From the NCBI RefSeq assembly GCF_002355535.1, contig NZ_AP017457.1:806001-870000 (forward strand): a DNA stretch of 64,000 nt, read 5' to 3'. A program made the translations under genes and the position numbers. This document shows, piece after piece, positions 7,348 to 14,509 of this stretch. Origin of the DNA: Aurantimicrobium minutum (GTDB lineage Bacteria > Actinomycetota > Actinomycetes > Actinomycetales > Microbacteriaceae). Position 1 is the stretch's first letter, and each line of letters opens with the position of its first letter. The notes under the pieces are model-generated. The model saw nothing but the letters and a program-made list of their open reading frames with translations, did not search any database and was not told where the DNA came from.

Positions 7348-8316
7348 ATGGGTTACATCATTGGCTTCCTGGCCGCAATCTTGTTCGGTTCGAACGGAAG
7401 CGTGGTCAAACTCGTACTCTCCGAGGGCGTCACTGCCGCGCAGATGACGTTCTTTCGTGCCACAGCAACCATGATCATTGCCGGCATTGTGCTGTTATTC
7501 ACCGACCGCAGTGCCTTCAAAATAACCTTCAAGCAACTACTCACCATGGCCGCATTAGGTGTTTTTGGTGTGGCGATGCTGCAGTGGTTCTATGCGCTCG
7601 CTATTGCACGGATTCCCGTAGGTATTGCACTGCTGTTTGAATACTTGGCTGTTCTAGCTGTTGCCGTCATTGCACGTTTTGTTTTCAAAGAAAAAGTTCG
7701 TGCACGTTTATGGGCAGCTATTGCTCTTGTACTTGTCGGCCTGGCCGTCGTTGCCGAAGTATGGAATAGCTCAGTAGATGGCTTGGGCATGATCTTTGCC
7801 CTCATCGCAGCCGCTGCGTACACCGTCTACTTCCTCATTGGTGAGCAAGCCCTCAAGGGAATGAACGTCTTAGGGATGACGTTCTGGGCCATGTTGTTTG
7901 CCTCGCTGTTTTGGGCATTCTTCAGCGGTTGGCAAAACATGGACTATTCCGTCTTTGCCCACCAGATTTCCCTCTCAGGATCACTTGCAGCCATCTATGT
8001 TCCGCTGTGGGTGCCCTTCTTGTGGGCCATCACCATGGGTTCCTTCGTGGCGTTCTACCTTTCCTTCAAGGCCTTAAGCCTGCTCAAGGCGACCTCGGCA
8101 GGAATTATTGCGTCCTCCGAGGTGATCTTTGCCTTCATCGTGGCGTGGCTGTGGCTGGGCGAGGCGCTCTCTTTCATTCAGATCATTGGCGCACTGATTG
8201 TGACAGCAGGAATCGTGCTCGCTCAAACATCACGTCAAGGCAAGGTGGTTATGGATCTAGACCTAGCCGCAACAACGGGCACTGTACCTGTCACGAAAAA
8301 CAAATTTCAGCCGTAG
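7348..8316 (+). CDS. EamA/DMT-family transporter
   Basis: The 322-residue protein is almost entirely hydrophobic, with about ten membrane helices in two EamA repeats (about 1-140 and 150-290). The second repeat ends with SSEVIFAFIVAWLWLGE, a motif typical of drug/metabolite transporters. Family members export amino acids or other small metabolites, and the substrate cannot be predicted. The start at 7348 (MGYIIGFLAAILFGSNG) is chosen because the open frame farther upstream runs antisense through msrA. The last 25 residues are a soluble cytoplasmic tail. Confidence 0.88.
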   Translation: MGYIIGFLAAILFGSNGSVVKLVLSEGVTAAQMTFFRATATMIIAGIVLLFTDRSAFKITFKQLLTMAALGVFGVAMLQWFYALAIARIPVGIALLFEYLAVLAVAVIARFVFKEKVRARLWAAIALVLVGLAVVAEVWNSSVDGLGMIFALIAAAAYTVYFLIGEQALKGMNVLGMTFWAMLFASLFWAFFSGWQNMDYSVFAHQISLSGSLAAIYVPLWVPFLWAITMGSFVAFYLSFKALSLLKATSAGIIASSEVIFAFIVAWLWLGEALSFIQIIGALIVTAGIVLAQTSRQGKVVMDLDLAATTGTVPVTKNKFQP

Positions 8317-8481
8317 CGTAGTGATTTTGTGAATATGACAACTCCAATCACACATGAAATTCATTTCCTATATTTCTGAATGTTTACTGTGAAAAACTGG
8401 ATTTCAATACAGACAAGTCCACACTTTTGGGAACATTGACAAAAGCTACCCAAACTCAAAAGGAGTGAGTAAAACACCCTC

Positions 8482-9762
8482 GTGGAACTATTTTTGCTCA
8501 TCGCCCTATTCGTCGTTAACGGACTGTTGGCCATGTCAGAGGTGGCTCTCCTGACGTCTAAGCGATCAAAACTCAATACTTTAGCTAATCGTGGTAACAA
8601 ATCTGCGTCGATAGCGCTTCGCATTAGCGAGGACCCAACTCAATTTCTCTCCACCATTCAAATTGGGATTACCTCAATAGGGCTCTTGAGCGGAATTGTG
8701 GGAGAGACAATTTTTGCCTCGCCACTTTCTAGTTGGCTGCAGTCTCTTGGCCTGCAACAAACTTTTGCTGATGTTTCTGCAACCATTGTTGTTGTCGTTC
8801 TGGTCACCTACCTCTCAATCACAATTGGAGAGCTTGTCCCCAAAAGAATTGGTCAAAGCCAGCCTGAAAAAATTGCCTCCTTGGTAGCAGGCCCGATGCT
8901 CTTCCTCTCAAAAATAACTGCGCCTTTTGTCTACATTTTGAGTATTTCTACAAACGCACTTCTTCGACTTCTTGGCATACGGCCCCACCACTCTTCATAC
9001 GTCACAGAAGATGAAATTGAAGCCATCCTGGAAGAAGGACTAGTTGCCGGGTTGATTGAAAACCAGGAACGCGAATTAGTGAAAAATGTGTTCCGACTTG
9101 ACGACCGCGCTTTAGGTTCGTTGATGGTACCCCGAACAGAAGTGGTCTTTGTCGATATCAACGACTCGGACGAAGAAAGTTTTGATCTGATTTCACAATC
9201 TGTGAGATCAAAGATTCCCGTCTGTGATGGGGATTTGGATTCAATCATTGGAATTCTGAGCGCCAAAACTGCACTCGCCACCGTTGCTCGAGGAGAAAGC
9301 CTGAGTCTACGAGAGAATCTCGAGCCAGCGATGTTCGTCCCAGAGACTCTCACTGGAATGGACCTGTTAGAACGGTTTAAGGAAACCAACACACACATCG
9401 CCTTTGTTGTTGACGAACACGGTGCAGTCACAGGCCTAGTGACTTTGCAAGACATATTTGATTCCTTGGTGGGAGAAATTCCCGCGGAGGGACAGGAGCA
9501 AACTTCTCCTGTTCAACGCGATGATGGCTCCTGGCTCTTTGAGGGCGACACACCAATCCCTGAGTTCAAAGATGCTCTGTCCATAGATGAAGTTCCTGGG
9601 GAAAATAAAGGCAAATATCACACTCTGAGTGGTCTAGTTCTGCTCGTACTTGAACGGATGCCTGAGATTGGGGACAGCGTTGAGGTTGATAGTTGGAAAC
9701 TTGAAGTGATTGATATGGACGGCAAACGCATCGACAAAGTTATGGCTTCGCGGTTGCCCTAG
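8482..9762 (+). CDS. CNNM/CorC family membrane protein (DUF21-CBS-CorC_HlyC)
   Basis: The 426-residue protein has a DUF21 membrane domain (about 1-170, starting MELFLLIALFVVNGLLAMSE and including IGELVPKRIGQ), a CBS pair (about 190-315, with MVPRTEVVFVD and HIAFVVDEHGAVTG) and a C-terminal CorC_HlyC domain. Such proteins act in Mg2+ or other cation homeostasis; the old name haemolysin is misleading. The GTG start at 8482 has AAAGGAGTG rather far upstream (about 16 nt), so the start is moderately secure. Base use is visibly more AT-rich than in neighbours (many AAA, ATT and TCA codons), and the 165-bp upstream gap is also AT-rich, so acquisition by transfer is possible. Confidence 0.9.
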   Translation: MELFLLIALFVVNGLLAMSEVALLTSKRSKLNTLANRGNKSASIALRISEDPTQFLSTIQIGITSIGLLSGIVGETIFASPLSSWLQSLGLQQTFADVSATIVVVVLVTYLSITIGELVPKRIGQSQPEKIASLVAGPMLFLSKITAPFVYILSISTNALLRLLGIRPHHSSYVTEDEIEAILEEGLVAGLIENQERELVKNVFRLDDRALGSLMVPRTEVVFVDINDSDEESFDLISQSVRSKIPVCDGDLDSIIGILSAKTALATVARGESLSLRENLEPAMFVPETLTGMDLLERFKETNTHIAFVVDEHGAVTGLVTLQDIFDSLVGEIPAEGQEQTSPVQRDDGSWLFEGDTPIPEFKDALSIDEVPGENKGKYHTLSGLVLLVLERMPEIGDSVEVDSWKLEVIDMDGKRIDKVMASRLP

Positions 9763-9808
9763 ACCTGAAAATAAGTCCATTGCTTCAAAAGGTAAACTAG
9801 CTATATAA

Positions 9809-9881
9809 CCCTCCGTAGCTCAGTGGATAGAGCAAGAGCCTTCTAATCTCTTGGTCGCAGGTTCGATTCCTGCCGGGGGGA
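9809..9881 (+). tRNA. tRNA-Arg (anticodon TCT)
   Basis: A 73-nt cloverleaf: acceptor CCCTCCG with CGGGGGG, D-arm GCTC-AGTGGATA-GAGC, anticodon loop CTTCTAA giving TCT, T-arm GCAGG-TTCGATT-CCTGC and discriminator A. CCA is not encoded. The closing pair of the anticodon stem (C31 with T39) does not pair; the other stems are sound. Confidence 0.93.
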
Positions 9882-9947
9882 CTTATTTATTCCGTGAATG
9901 CGCCGTGAACAGACACAAATCCCTGTTTCTATTCGTGCCCAAACAGT

Positions 9948-9953
9948 TAGTAT
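9948..9953 (+). promoter_or_regulatory. Probable -10 (TAGTAT) for the downstream dehydrogenase
   Basis: TAGTAT lies in the 107-bp gap after tRNA-Arg and predicts a leader of about 30 nt with AGGAG before the ATG at 9989. No clear -35 is present. The rest of the gap shows nothing recognisable. Confidence 0.4.
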
Positions 9954-9988
9954 CGAATCATCACCATTGACGCCACATAGGAGTGGAT

Positions 9989-11359
9989 ATGAGCAAGTAC
10001 ATCGTTACGAACCCTGCTACCGGAGAAAGCGGCGCACCATATGCGCAGGACTCTGACGCACAGATCAGCGCTGCTATCGAAGCAGCCCACAACACTTACC
10101 AAAACTGGTCTAAGAAGACCCCTGTTGCTCAGCGTGCAGCACTGATTGAAAAGGTTGCTGAACTTCACCGCGAGCGTCGTGAAGAACTCGCAGAAATCAT
10201 CGTTCGCGAGATGGGTAAGCCTCTGGCGCAGGCTCTCGGTGAAGTTGACTTCACCGCTGACATTTATTCCTTCTATGCCACCAACGGTGAGAAATATCTG
10301 GCAGATGAGCCCATCGTGGAATTCGAAGGTGAAGGCGAAGCCTTCATTCGCCGTTCTGCTTTGGGTGTTCTACTCGGCATCATGCCGTGGAACTTCCCTT
10401 ACTACCAGGTTGCACGCTTTGCAGGACCCAACCTTGTCTTAGGTAACACCATCCTGCTCAAGCACGCATCTCAGTGCCCCGAATCTGCAGCAGCGATGGA
10501 GAAGATGTTCCTGGACGCAGGCTTCCCTGCTGGGGCATACCAAAACCTGTATGCCGACAGCAAGCAGATTGAAACTGTTATCGCAGATGACCGCGTGCAG
10601 GGAGTTTCCCTCACCGGTTCTGAGCGTGCAGGTGCTGCTGTTGCCGAGACCGCTGGACGCTACCTCAAGAAGGTTGTTCTTGAGCTAGGCGGTTCAGACC
10701 CCTTCATTCTGCTGAGCACCGACGACATGGACTATGCCGTTGACGCTGCAATTGCTGGTCGTAACGACAACAACGCTCAAGCCTGTAACGCAGCTAAGCG
10801 TTTTGTCGTTATTGAAAGCCTCTACCCAGAGTTCTTGGAGAAGTTCACCGCCAAGATGATGGAGATGGTTCCTAGCAACCCTATGGACGAGGACACCTAC
10901 TTAGGACCTTTGTCTTCTGCAGGTGCTGCAGACGGTCTCGAAGAACAGATCTCTCGTGCCGTGAAGCAGGGTGCAACTGTCCATGCACGTGGCGACCGCA
11001 ACGGAACCTACTTCTCTGGTGTAGTTCTCACTGATGTCAAGCCAGGCATGGACGCTCACCACGAAGAGTTCTTTGGACCTGTTGCCATTGTCTACTCCGT
11101 CAAGGATGAAGCAGAGGCTATTGCTCTAGCTAATGACACTCCCTTCGGTTTGGGCTCCTATCTGTTCTCCACCGACAAGGACCAGGTTCTTCGTGTGGCA
11201 GATCAGATTGAAGCTGGCATGGTTTACGTCAACGGCGTTGGCCTAGATAGTCCTGAACTTCCTTTCGGAGGCATCAAGCGTTCCGGTTTCGGTCGCGAAC
11301 TAGGGCGCTACGGAATTGAAGAGTTCGTCAACCGTAAGCTCATTCGTATTCTGAAGTAG
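9989..11359 (+). CDS. NAD(P)-dependent succinate-semialdehyde dehydrogenase
   Basis: The 456-residue aldehyde dehydrogenase has the NAD-binding core with MPWNFPYYQVARFAGP and LLKHASQCP, the general-base glutamate in VVLELGGSDPF and the catalytic cysteine in NAQACNAAKRF. The order LELGGSDPF plus AAKRF and the length resemble E. coli Sad/YneI (462 aa), which oxidises succinic semialdehyde to succinate, more than classical GabD. The start at 9989 has AGGAG five bases upstream; the GTG at 9983 overlaps that site. It stands alone between a tRNA and orn. Confidence 0.85.
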   Translation: MSKYIVTNPATGESGAPYAQDSDAQISAAIEAAHNTYQNWSKKTPVAQRAALIEKVAELHRERREELAEIIVREMGKPLAQALGEVDFTADIYSFYATNGEKYLADEPIVEFEGEGEAFIRRSALGVLLGIMPWNFPYYQVARFAGPNLVLGNTILLKHASQCPESAAAMEKMFLDAGFPAGAYQNLYADSKQIETVIADDRVQGVSLTGSERAGAAVAETAGRYLKKVVLELGGSDPFILLSTDDMDYAVDAAIAGRNDNNAQACNAAKRFVVIESLYPEFLEKFTAKMMEMVPSNPMDEDTYLGPLSSAGAADGLEEQISRAVKQGATVHARGDRNGTYFSGVVLTDVKPGMDAHHEEFFGPVAIVYSVKDEAEAIALANDTPFGLGSYLFSTDKDQVLRVADQIEAGMVYVNGVGLDSPELPFGGIKRSGFGRELGRYGIEEFVNRKLIRILK

Positions 11360-11427
11360 AGCAGATAACTCATCAACCGATTCCCTGGCCAGCTGATGGC
11401 CAGAGAATCTTTGTCTGTGCTCACACC

Positions 11428-11433
11428 TAGAAT
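11428..11433 (+). promoter_or_regulatory. -10 box for leaderless orn (TAGAAT)
   Basis: TAGAAT, seven bases, then the ATG at 11441. No Shine-Dalgarno is present, so transcription is expected to begin at or next to the start codon. Confidence 0.6.
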
Positions 11434-11440
11434 TGTGAGT

Positions 11441-12052
11441 ATGGGAACACCGAATGAGTACATGGTCTGGATCGACTGTGAAATGACCGGACTCAACCTC
11501 GATGTTGACGAGTTGGTTGAAGTGGCCGTCATCATTACTGACTCGGAACTCAACGCGGTTCATGAGGGCTTTGATGTTGTCATCAACCCAAGCCAGGCAG
11601 CATTGGACAACATGGGTGAATTTGTCACCACCATGCACACCACCTCGGGGCTGATTGACGAAATTCCCAACGGAGTTTCCCTTGCCGATGCCCAGGCTCA
11701 AGTTCTTGCTTACATCAACGAGCACGTTCCTGAAGGCCAGAAGCCCCCGATGTGCGGCAACTCCATTGGCACCGACCGCGCATTTATTGTTCGCTATATG
11801 CCTGAGGTGGATGCTCGCCTGCATTACCGCAACATAGACGTTTCCTCGTTGAAAGAGCTGGCTCGCCGCTGGTTCCCTCGGGTTTACTTCAACTCCCCCA
11901 CGAAAGATGGTGGCCACCGCGCTTTAGCGGATATTCAAGAGTCGATTCGTGAACTTGATTACTACCGTCACGCGCTCTTGATTCCGAGCCCGGGGCCTTC
12001 CAGCGAAGAGGCCGGCAAAATAGCAGCCGAAGTCGTTGCCAAGTACTCGTAA
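11441..12052 (+). CDS. orn: Oligoribonuclease
   Basis: The 203-residue DEDD-family 3'-5' exonuclease starts at MGTPNEYMVWIDCEMTGLN, where Asp and Glu of motif I bind metal. The last motif is GGHRALADIQESI, with the DEDDh histidine and aspartate. Orn degrades 2-5-nt RNAs and, in actinobacteria, the c-di-GMP product pGpG; it acts in the cytosol. The in-frame ATG at 11396 is rejected because it lies upstream of the TAGAAT box. The sequence continues past the usual E. coli end (181 aa) with a short polar tail. Confidence 0.95.
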   Translation: MGTPNEYMVWIDCEMTGLNLDVDELVEVAVIITDSELNAVHEGFDVVINPSQAALDNMGEFVTTMHTTSGLIDEIPNGVSLADAQAQVLAYINEHVPEGQKPPMCGNSIGTDRAFIVRYMPEVDARLHYRNIDVSSLKELARRWFPRVYFNSPTKDGGHRALADIQESIRELDYYRHALLIPSPGPSSEEAGKIAAEVVAKYS

Positions 12053-12120
12053 ACCAAGTTTTTCTCCCTGCGTCAAGCGTGTAAGATTATTGAGTTGACG
12101 GTTCGCCGGAAACACCCTTG

Positions 12121-12193
12121 GTGGGTATAGCTCAGTTGGTAGAGCACCTGATTGTGGTTCAGGGGGTCGCGGGTTCAAGCCCCGTTACTCACC
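12121..12193 (+). tRNA. tRNA-His (anticodon GTG)
   Basis: A 73-nt cloverleaf: acceptor GTGGGTA with TACTCAC, anticodon loop TTGTGGT giving GTG, T-arm GCGGG-TTCAAGC-CCCGT and discriminator C73. The base just before is G (12120), so the G-1 needed for histidine identity is encoded and can face C73. CCA is not encoded. Confidence 0.96.
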
Positions 12194-12200
12194 CCAAAAT

Positions 12201-12237
12201 CGAAGTCCCGGAAAAGATTACATTTTCCGGGACTTCG
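12201..12237 (+). terminator. Terminator hairpin after tRNA-His
   Basis: A perfect 15-bp inverted repeat (CGAAGTCCCGGAAAA and its complement) with loop GATTACA starts 8 bases after the tRNA. No T-run follows. Confidence 0.75.
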
Positions 12238-12263
12238 CTAGTTAACACGTAAAAACCCACTAT

Positions 12264-12335
12264 TTGACAGGATTTATTCCCCAGTTGATAGGTGTTTTCC
12301 CCTATACTTTGAAGTGATTTATCTAGGGGAATAAA
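12264..12335 (+). promoter_or_regulatory. Promoter/operator region with three related CCCC/GGGG arms
   Basis: TTGACA (12264-12269) and TATACT (12303-12308) are promoter-like, but their spacing (33 bp) does not fit one promoter. Two upstream arms, TTTATTCCCC (12273-12282) and TTCCCCTA (12297-12304), are complementary to TAGGGGAATAAA (12324-12335), which contains the ribosome-binding site of the next gene. The arms could be a repressor operator or, if transcribed, an RBS-occluding stem. Confidence 0.4.
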
Positions 12336-12339
12336 CACT

Positions 12340-12846
12340 ATGAATGCATCGCCTTCACCTGCGCCAGACGCACAGGATGCATTTGATGACCTCCTCAACG
12401 ATTTCAAGAACCGCAACAAGGCACGCACCAGCCCGGAGTATGTTCTCGAGACGATGGATACTGAGTCCATCTCGAACAAATACATTCGCCTATTACGCAA
12501 TCCTTCCGCCGTCAACGAAGATCTTGACGTCGGTGAGAATCCCGCTGAGGTCACTGAGACGGTAAGTACCGATACGGACAGCAACAAAGGCCTAGCTCTG
12601 CTATCTGAGAACTACACAAAATCGGCGAGGACCAAAGATAACGTCAGCGCCTTTTCAGGCTTTGCGGCGATAGCGGTATTGATAATTGGTGTTGTTGTTC
12701 TCGCCGTTATGGCACAGGCGCTGCTGATGGGCTTCACCCTTGTGGTGTGTGCTGTGGCGCTGTGGATTGTTCGAGCAGTTACTGCACGTCAAGCCCAGGC
12801 AACTAGAGAGATTGCTTCTGCGTTGGTGGAAACCGAAGAGAGCTAA
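12340..12846 (+). CDS. Hypothetical membrane protein with acidic N-terminal region
   Basis: The 168-residue protein has a soluble, acidic N-terminal region of about 100 residues (short pieces DDLLNDFKNRNK and SISNKYIRLLRN) and two adjacent hydrophobic segments at about residues 106-126 and 127-145, followed by a basic then polar tail. No family is recognised. The ATG at 12340 has AGGGGA nine bases upstream. It lies alone between two hairpins, downstream of tRNA-His, and is probably a single-gene unit with its own regulated promoter. Confidence 0.75.
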   Translation: MNASPSPAPDAQDAFDDLLNDFKNRNKARTSPEYVLETMDTESISNKYIRLLRNPSAVNEDLDVGENPAEVTETVSTDTDSNKGLALLSENYTKSARTKDNVSAFSGFAAIAVLIIGVVVLAVMAQALLMGFTLVVCAVALWIVRAVTARQAQATREIASALVETEES

Positions 12847-12859
12847 CTAAAGCAAAAAA

Positions 12860-12888
12860 TAGCCCCAGAACTTTTTGTCCTGGGGCTA
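12860..12888. terminator. Bidirectional rho-independent terminator
   Basis: The stem TAGCCCCAG/CTGGGGCTA is flanked by an A-run on the left (12854-12859) and a T-run on the right (12890-12895), so it ends both the plus gene at 12846 and the convergent minus gene at 12910. Confidence 0.9.
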
Positions 12889-12909
12889 CTTTTTTAGTTG
12901 GGGGAACGT

Positions 12910-13170
12910 CTATTCGTTCTCGTCTTCTGAGGTGTAGGTGTCGCTCGCTGGCTCGTTGAAGGTGTAGCGAACGTGAAGTTTGCCAGCAACCTCTCGGCTG
13001 TCTACCGCGAAGTAACGGAAGATTGACTCAATACCGTCGACGAGGGCGACCTCGCTGAGCTTCTCGTCGTGAGTGCCACGAACGAGGACACGTTCCTCAG
13101 CGGTACCTGCGAGTGGACCGTCAATGAACTCGGCGGTGAAGTAGACGTCGGTGTGATCTGGTGTAGTCAT
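12910..13170 (-). CDS. Small conserved hypothetical protein
   Basis: The 86-residue acidic soluble protein starts MTTPDHTDVYFTAEFIDGPL and has mostly beta-prone sequence, with YFAVDSREVAGKLHVRYTF near the end and an acidic tail. There is no signal peptide, metal motif or known domain. It lies 9 bp downstream of the P-loop kinase gene, so it may be the last gene of the thiamine-precursor transport transcription unit. The frame is strongly coding-like, but the function is unknown. Confidence 0.65.
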   Translation of the reverse strand: MTTPDHTDVYFTAEFIDGPLAGTAEERVLVRGTHDEKLSEVALVDGIESIFRYFAVDSREVAGKLHVRYTFNEPASDTYTSEDENE

Positions 13171-13179
13171 ACTTCTAGG

Positions 13180-13764
13180 CTACTCGGTTGAGCGCACCTG
13201 AAGTGTCGCAATGGACTGCGGGTTGTGGATACGCACATATTCTTCAAATTGGGCATCCCAGTCACTCCAATGCTCGGCAAAGTTCTCACCCGTTCGAGAA
13301 AGAGCGCGTTCCCTGCGCAGTTCTGTGTCAGCATCGAGCCACAAGCGCACCTGTGAAAGGTTCTGTGCTCCTTGTGGCAGTGCCCCGCAGCCTTCAATAA
13401 GCAGTGGTTCACGGGCATCCACTGAATGCCACTGCGTGAGCTTTTCCTGCGACCAGTCATATTGCTGCCAGTGGGTGTCTTGCCCAGCTGAACGCTCATT
13501 AAGCATGCGGGCTGCTGTGCTAACTCCCTCGAGGAGACCATTCCAGCCTGGATACAAATCATCCATGTGCACAATTTGTAGTTTTACTGCCGAATTCCAG
13601 TGCTTTTCCAGCTCGGCAGAAAGTGTGGTTTTTCCAGCTCCACTAGGACCATCGAGTAGGAACGTGGGTGCCGGAGCACCACGAGTGTGTTTCACACTCT
13701 CGTTGTAGGCCGTGGAGAGCTGATAGATGTGAGCAATAATCTGCTCGATATCAGGAGATAACAA
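13180..13764 (-). CDS. P-loop nucleoside/small-molecule kinase-like protein (uridine kinase-like)
   Basis: The 194-residue protein has Walker A GPSGAGKTTL (about residues 39-48), a uridine-kinase-like acidic segment VHMDDLYPGWNGL and a LID-type region with LRRERALSRTG. This is the layout of the uridine kinase/phosphoribulokinase superfamily, but the substrate is not evident. It starts with TTG at 13764, 14 nt inside the ecfT coding region, and is therefore translationally coupled to the TPP-riboswitch operon. A role in salvage of an imported pyrimidine or thiazole is possible but is inference from position only. Confidence 0.75.
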   Translation of the reverse strand: MLSPDIEQIIAHIYQLSTAYNESVKHTRGAPAPTFLLDGPSGAGKTTLSAELEKHWNSAVKLQIVHMDDLYPGWNGLLEGVSTAARMLNERSAGQDTHWQQYDWSQEKLTQWHSVDAREPLLIEGCGALPQGAQNLSQVRLWLDADTELRRERALSRTGENFAEHWSDWDAQFEEYVRIHNPQSIATLQVRSTE

Positions 13765-14509
13765 AATTCCACGCTCCCGTCATCACAGCAACAGTGACAG
13801 ATATTCCTGCCACAAAGAATGCTCCAGCAATAAACCAACCATCTTGCACCCGCCACTCAGACTGTCTTGCCCAGGTTCTGGCAATCGGTGAATCAAATGC
13901 CCGAGCTTCCATAGCAGTTGCCAGCAGACTACCTCTGCGGATTGCCAAAGTGAGTAACGCCAAAGCCAAGCTCAACAACCGGGCACTTGCCCTGATTGAC
14001 CCAACTCCATCAGCAACTCCCCGAGCACGGCGGGCAAGTCTGAGCATGTTCCAGTCCTGACGCATCAGACCCAACATGCGAATTGCCGCAAGCGCGCCTA
14101 GGACGAACCGAGCAGGAAGCTTCCATAACTGCGCCAGTGCATCAGCTAAATCAGTGGGGTCTGTTGTAGCAAAAAGCACAATTGCTGGAAGTGCCACAGC
14201 CAGAATGCGCAAAGTAATGGTTACTGCCAGAGCAACCTCGCCCTGAGTTATGTTCCATGGACCGATAACAACAAACGTGTTGCCTTCATCACGCCCATAC
14301 AGCAAACCTGATAATCCTGCGAAGGGTGCAGCAATGAGTAACGGCGAGAGAATCTTGATGAGTTTCTTGGCAGGAACCCCAGCAAAAGGTAACAATGCAC
14401 ACTCAAAGATCAAAGCAACAACCGCTGAAACTGGATCGAGCGATAACAGCAGCACCACGCCAAGAATGGCTGCTGCACATAGTTTGGCAATCGGGTTAAT
14501 CGAGGACAT
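13751..14509 (-). CDS. ykoC: ECF transporter transmembrane subunit EcfT (YkoC-like)
   Basis: The 252-residue membrane protein has about six helices and the two Ala-Arg coupling motifs of EcfT proteins: LRLARRARGV in the cytosolic loop and ATAMEARAFD closer to the C-terminus. These short helices contact the ATPase domains. It joins the substrate-binding subunit to the ATPases in an energy-coupling factor transporter. ATG 14509 is chosen over GTG 14518 because AGGTGG lies five bases upstream. It overlaps the ATPase gene by 14 nt and the kinase-like gene by 14 nt. Confidence 0.92.
   Translation of the reverse strand: MSSINPIAKLCAAAILGVVLLLSLDPVSAVVALIFECALLPFAGVPAKKLIKILSPLLIAAPFAGLSGLLYGRDEGNTFVVIGPWNITQGEVALAVTITLRILAVALPAIVLFATTDPTDLADALAQLWKLPARFVLGALAAIRMLGLMRQDWNMLRLARRARGVADGVGSIRASARLLSLALALLTLAIRRGSLLATAMEARAFDSPIARTWARQSEWRVQDGWFIAGAFFVAGISVTVAVMTGAWNFVIS

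Noticed and set aside
8482-9762. Haemolysin toxin
   Set aside because: The DUF21-CBS-CorC domain order marks an ion-homeostasis membrane protein; the toxin label is historical.
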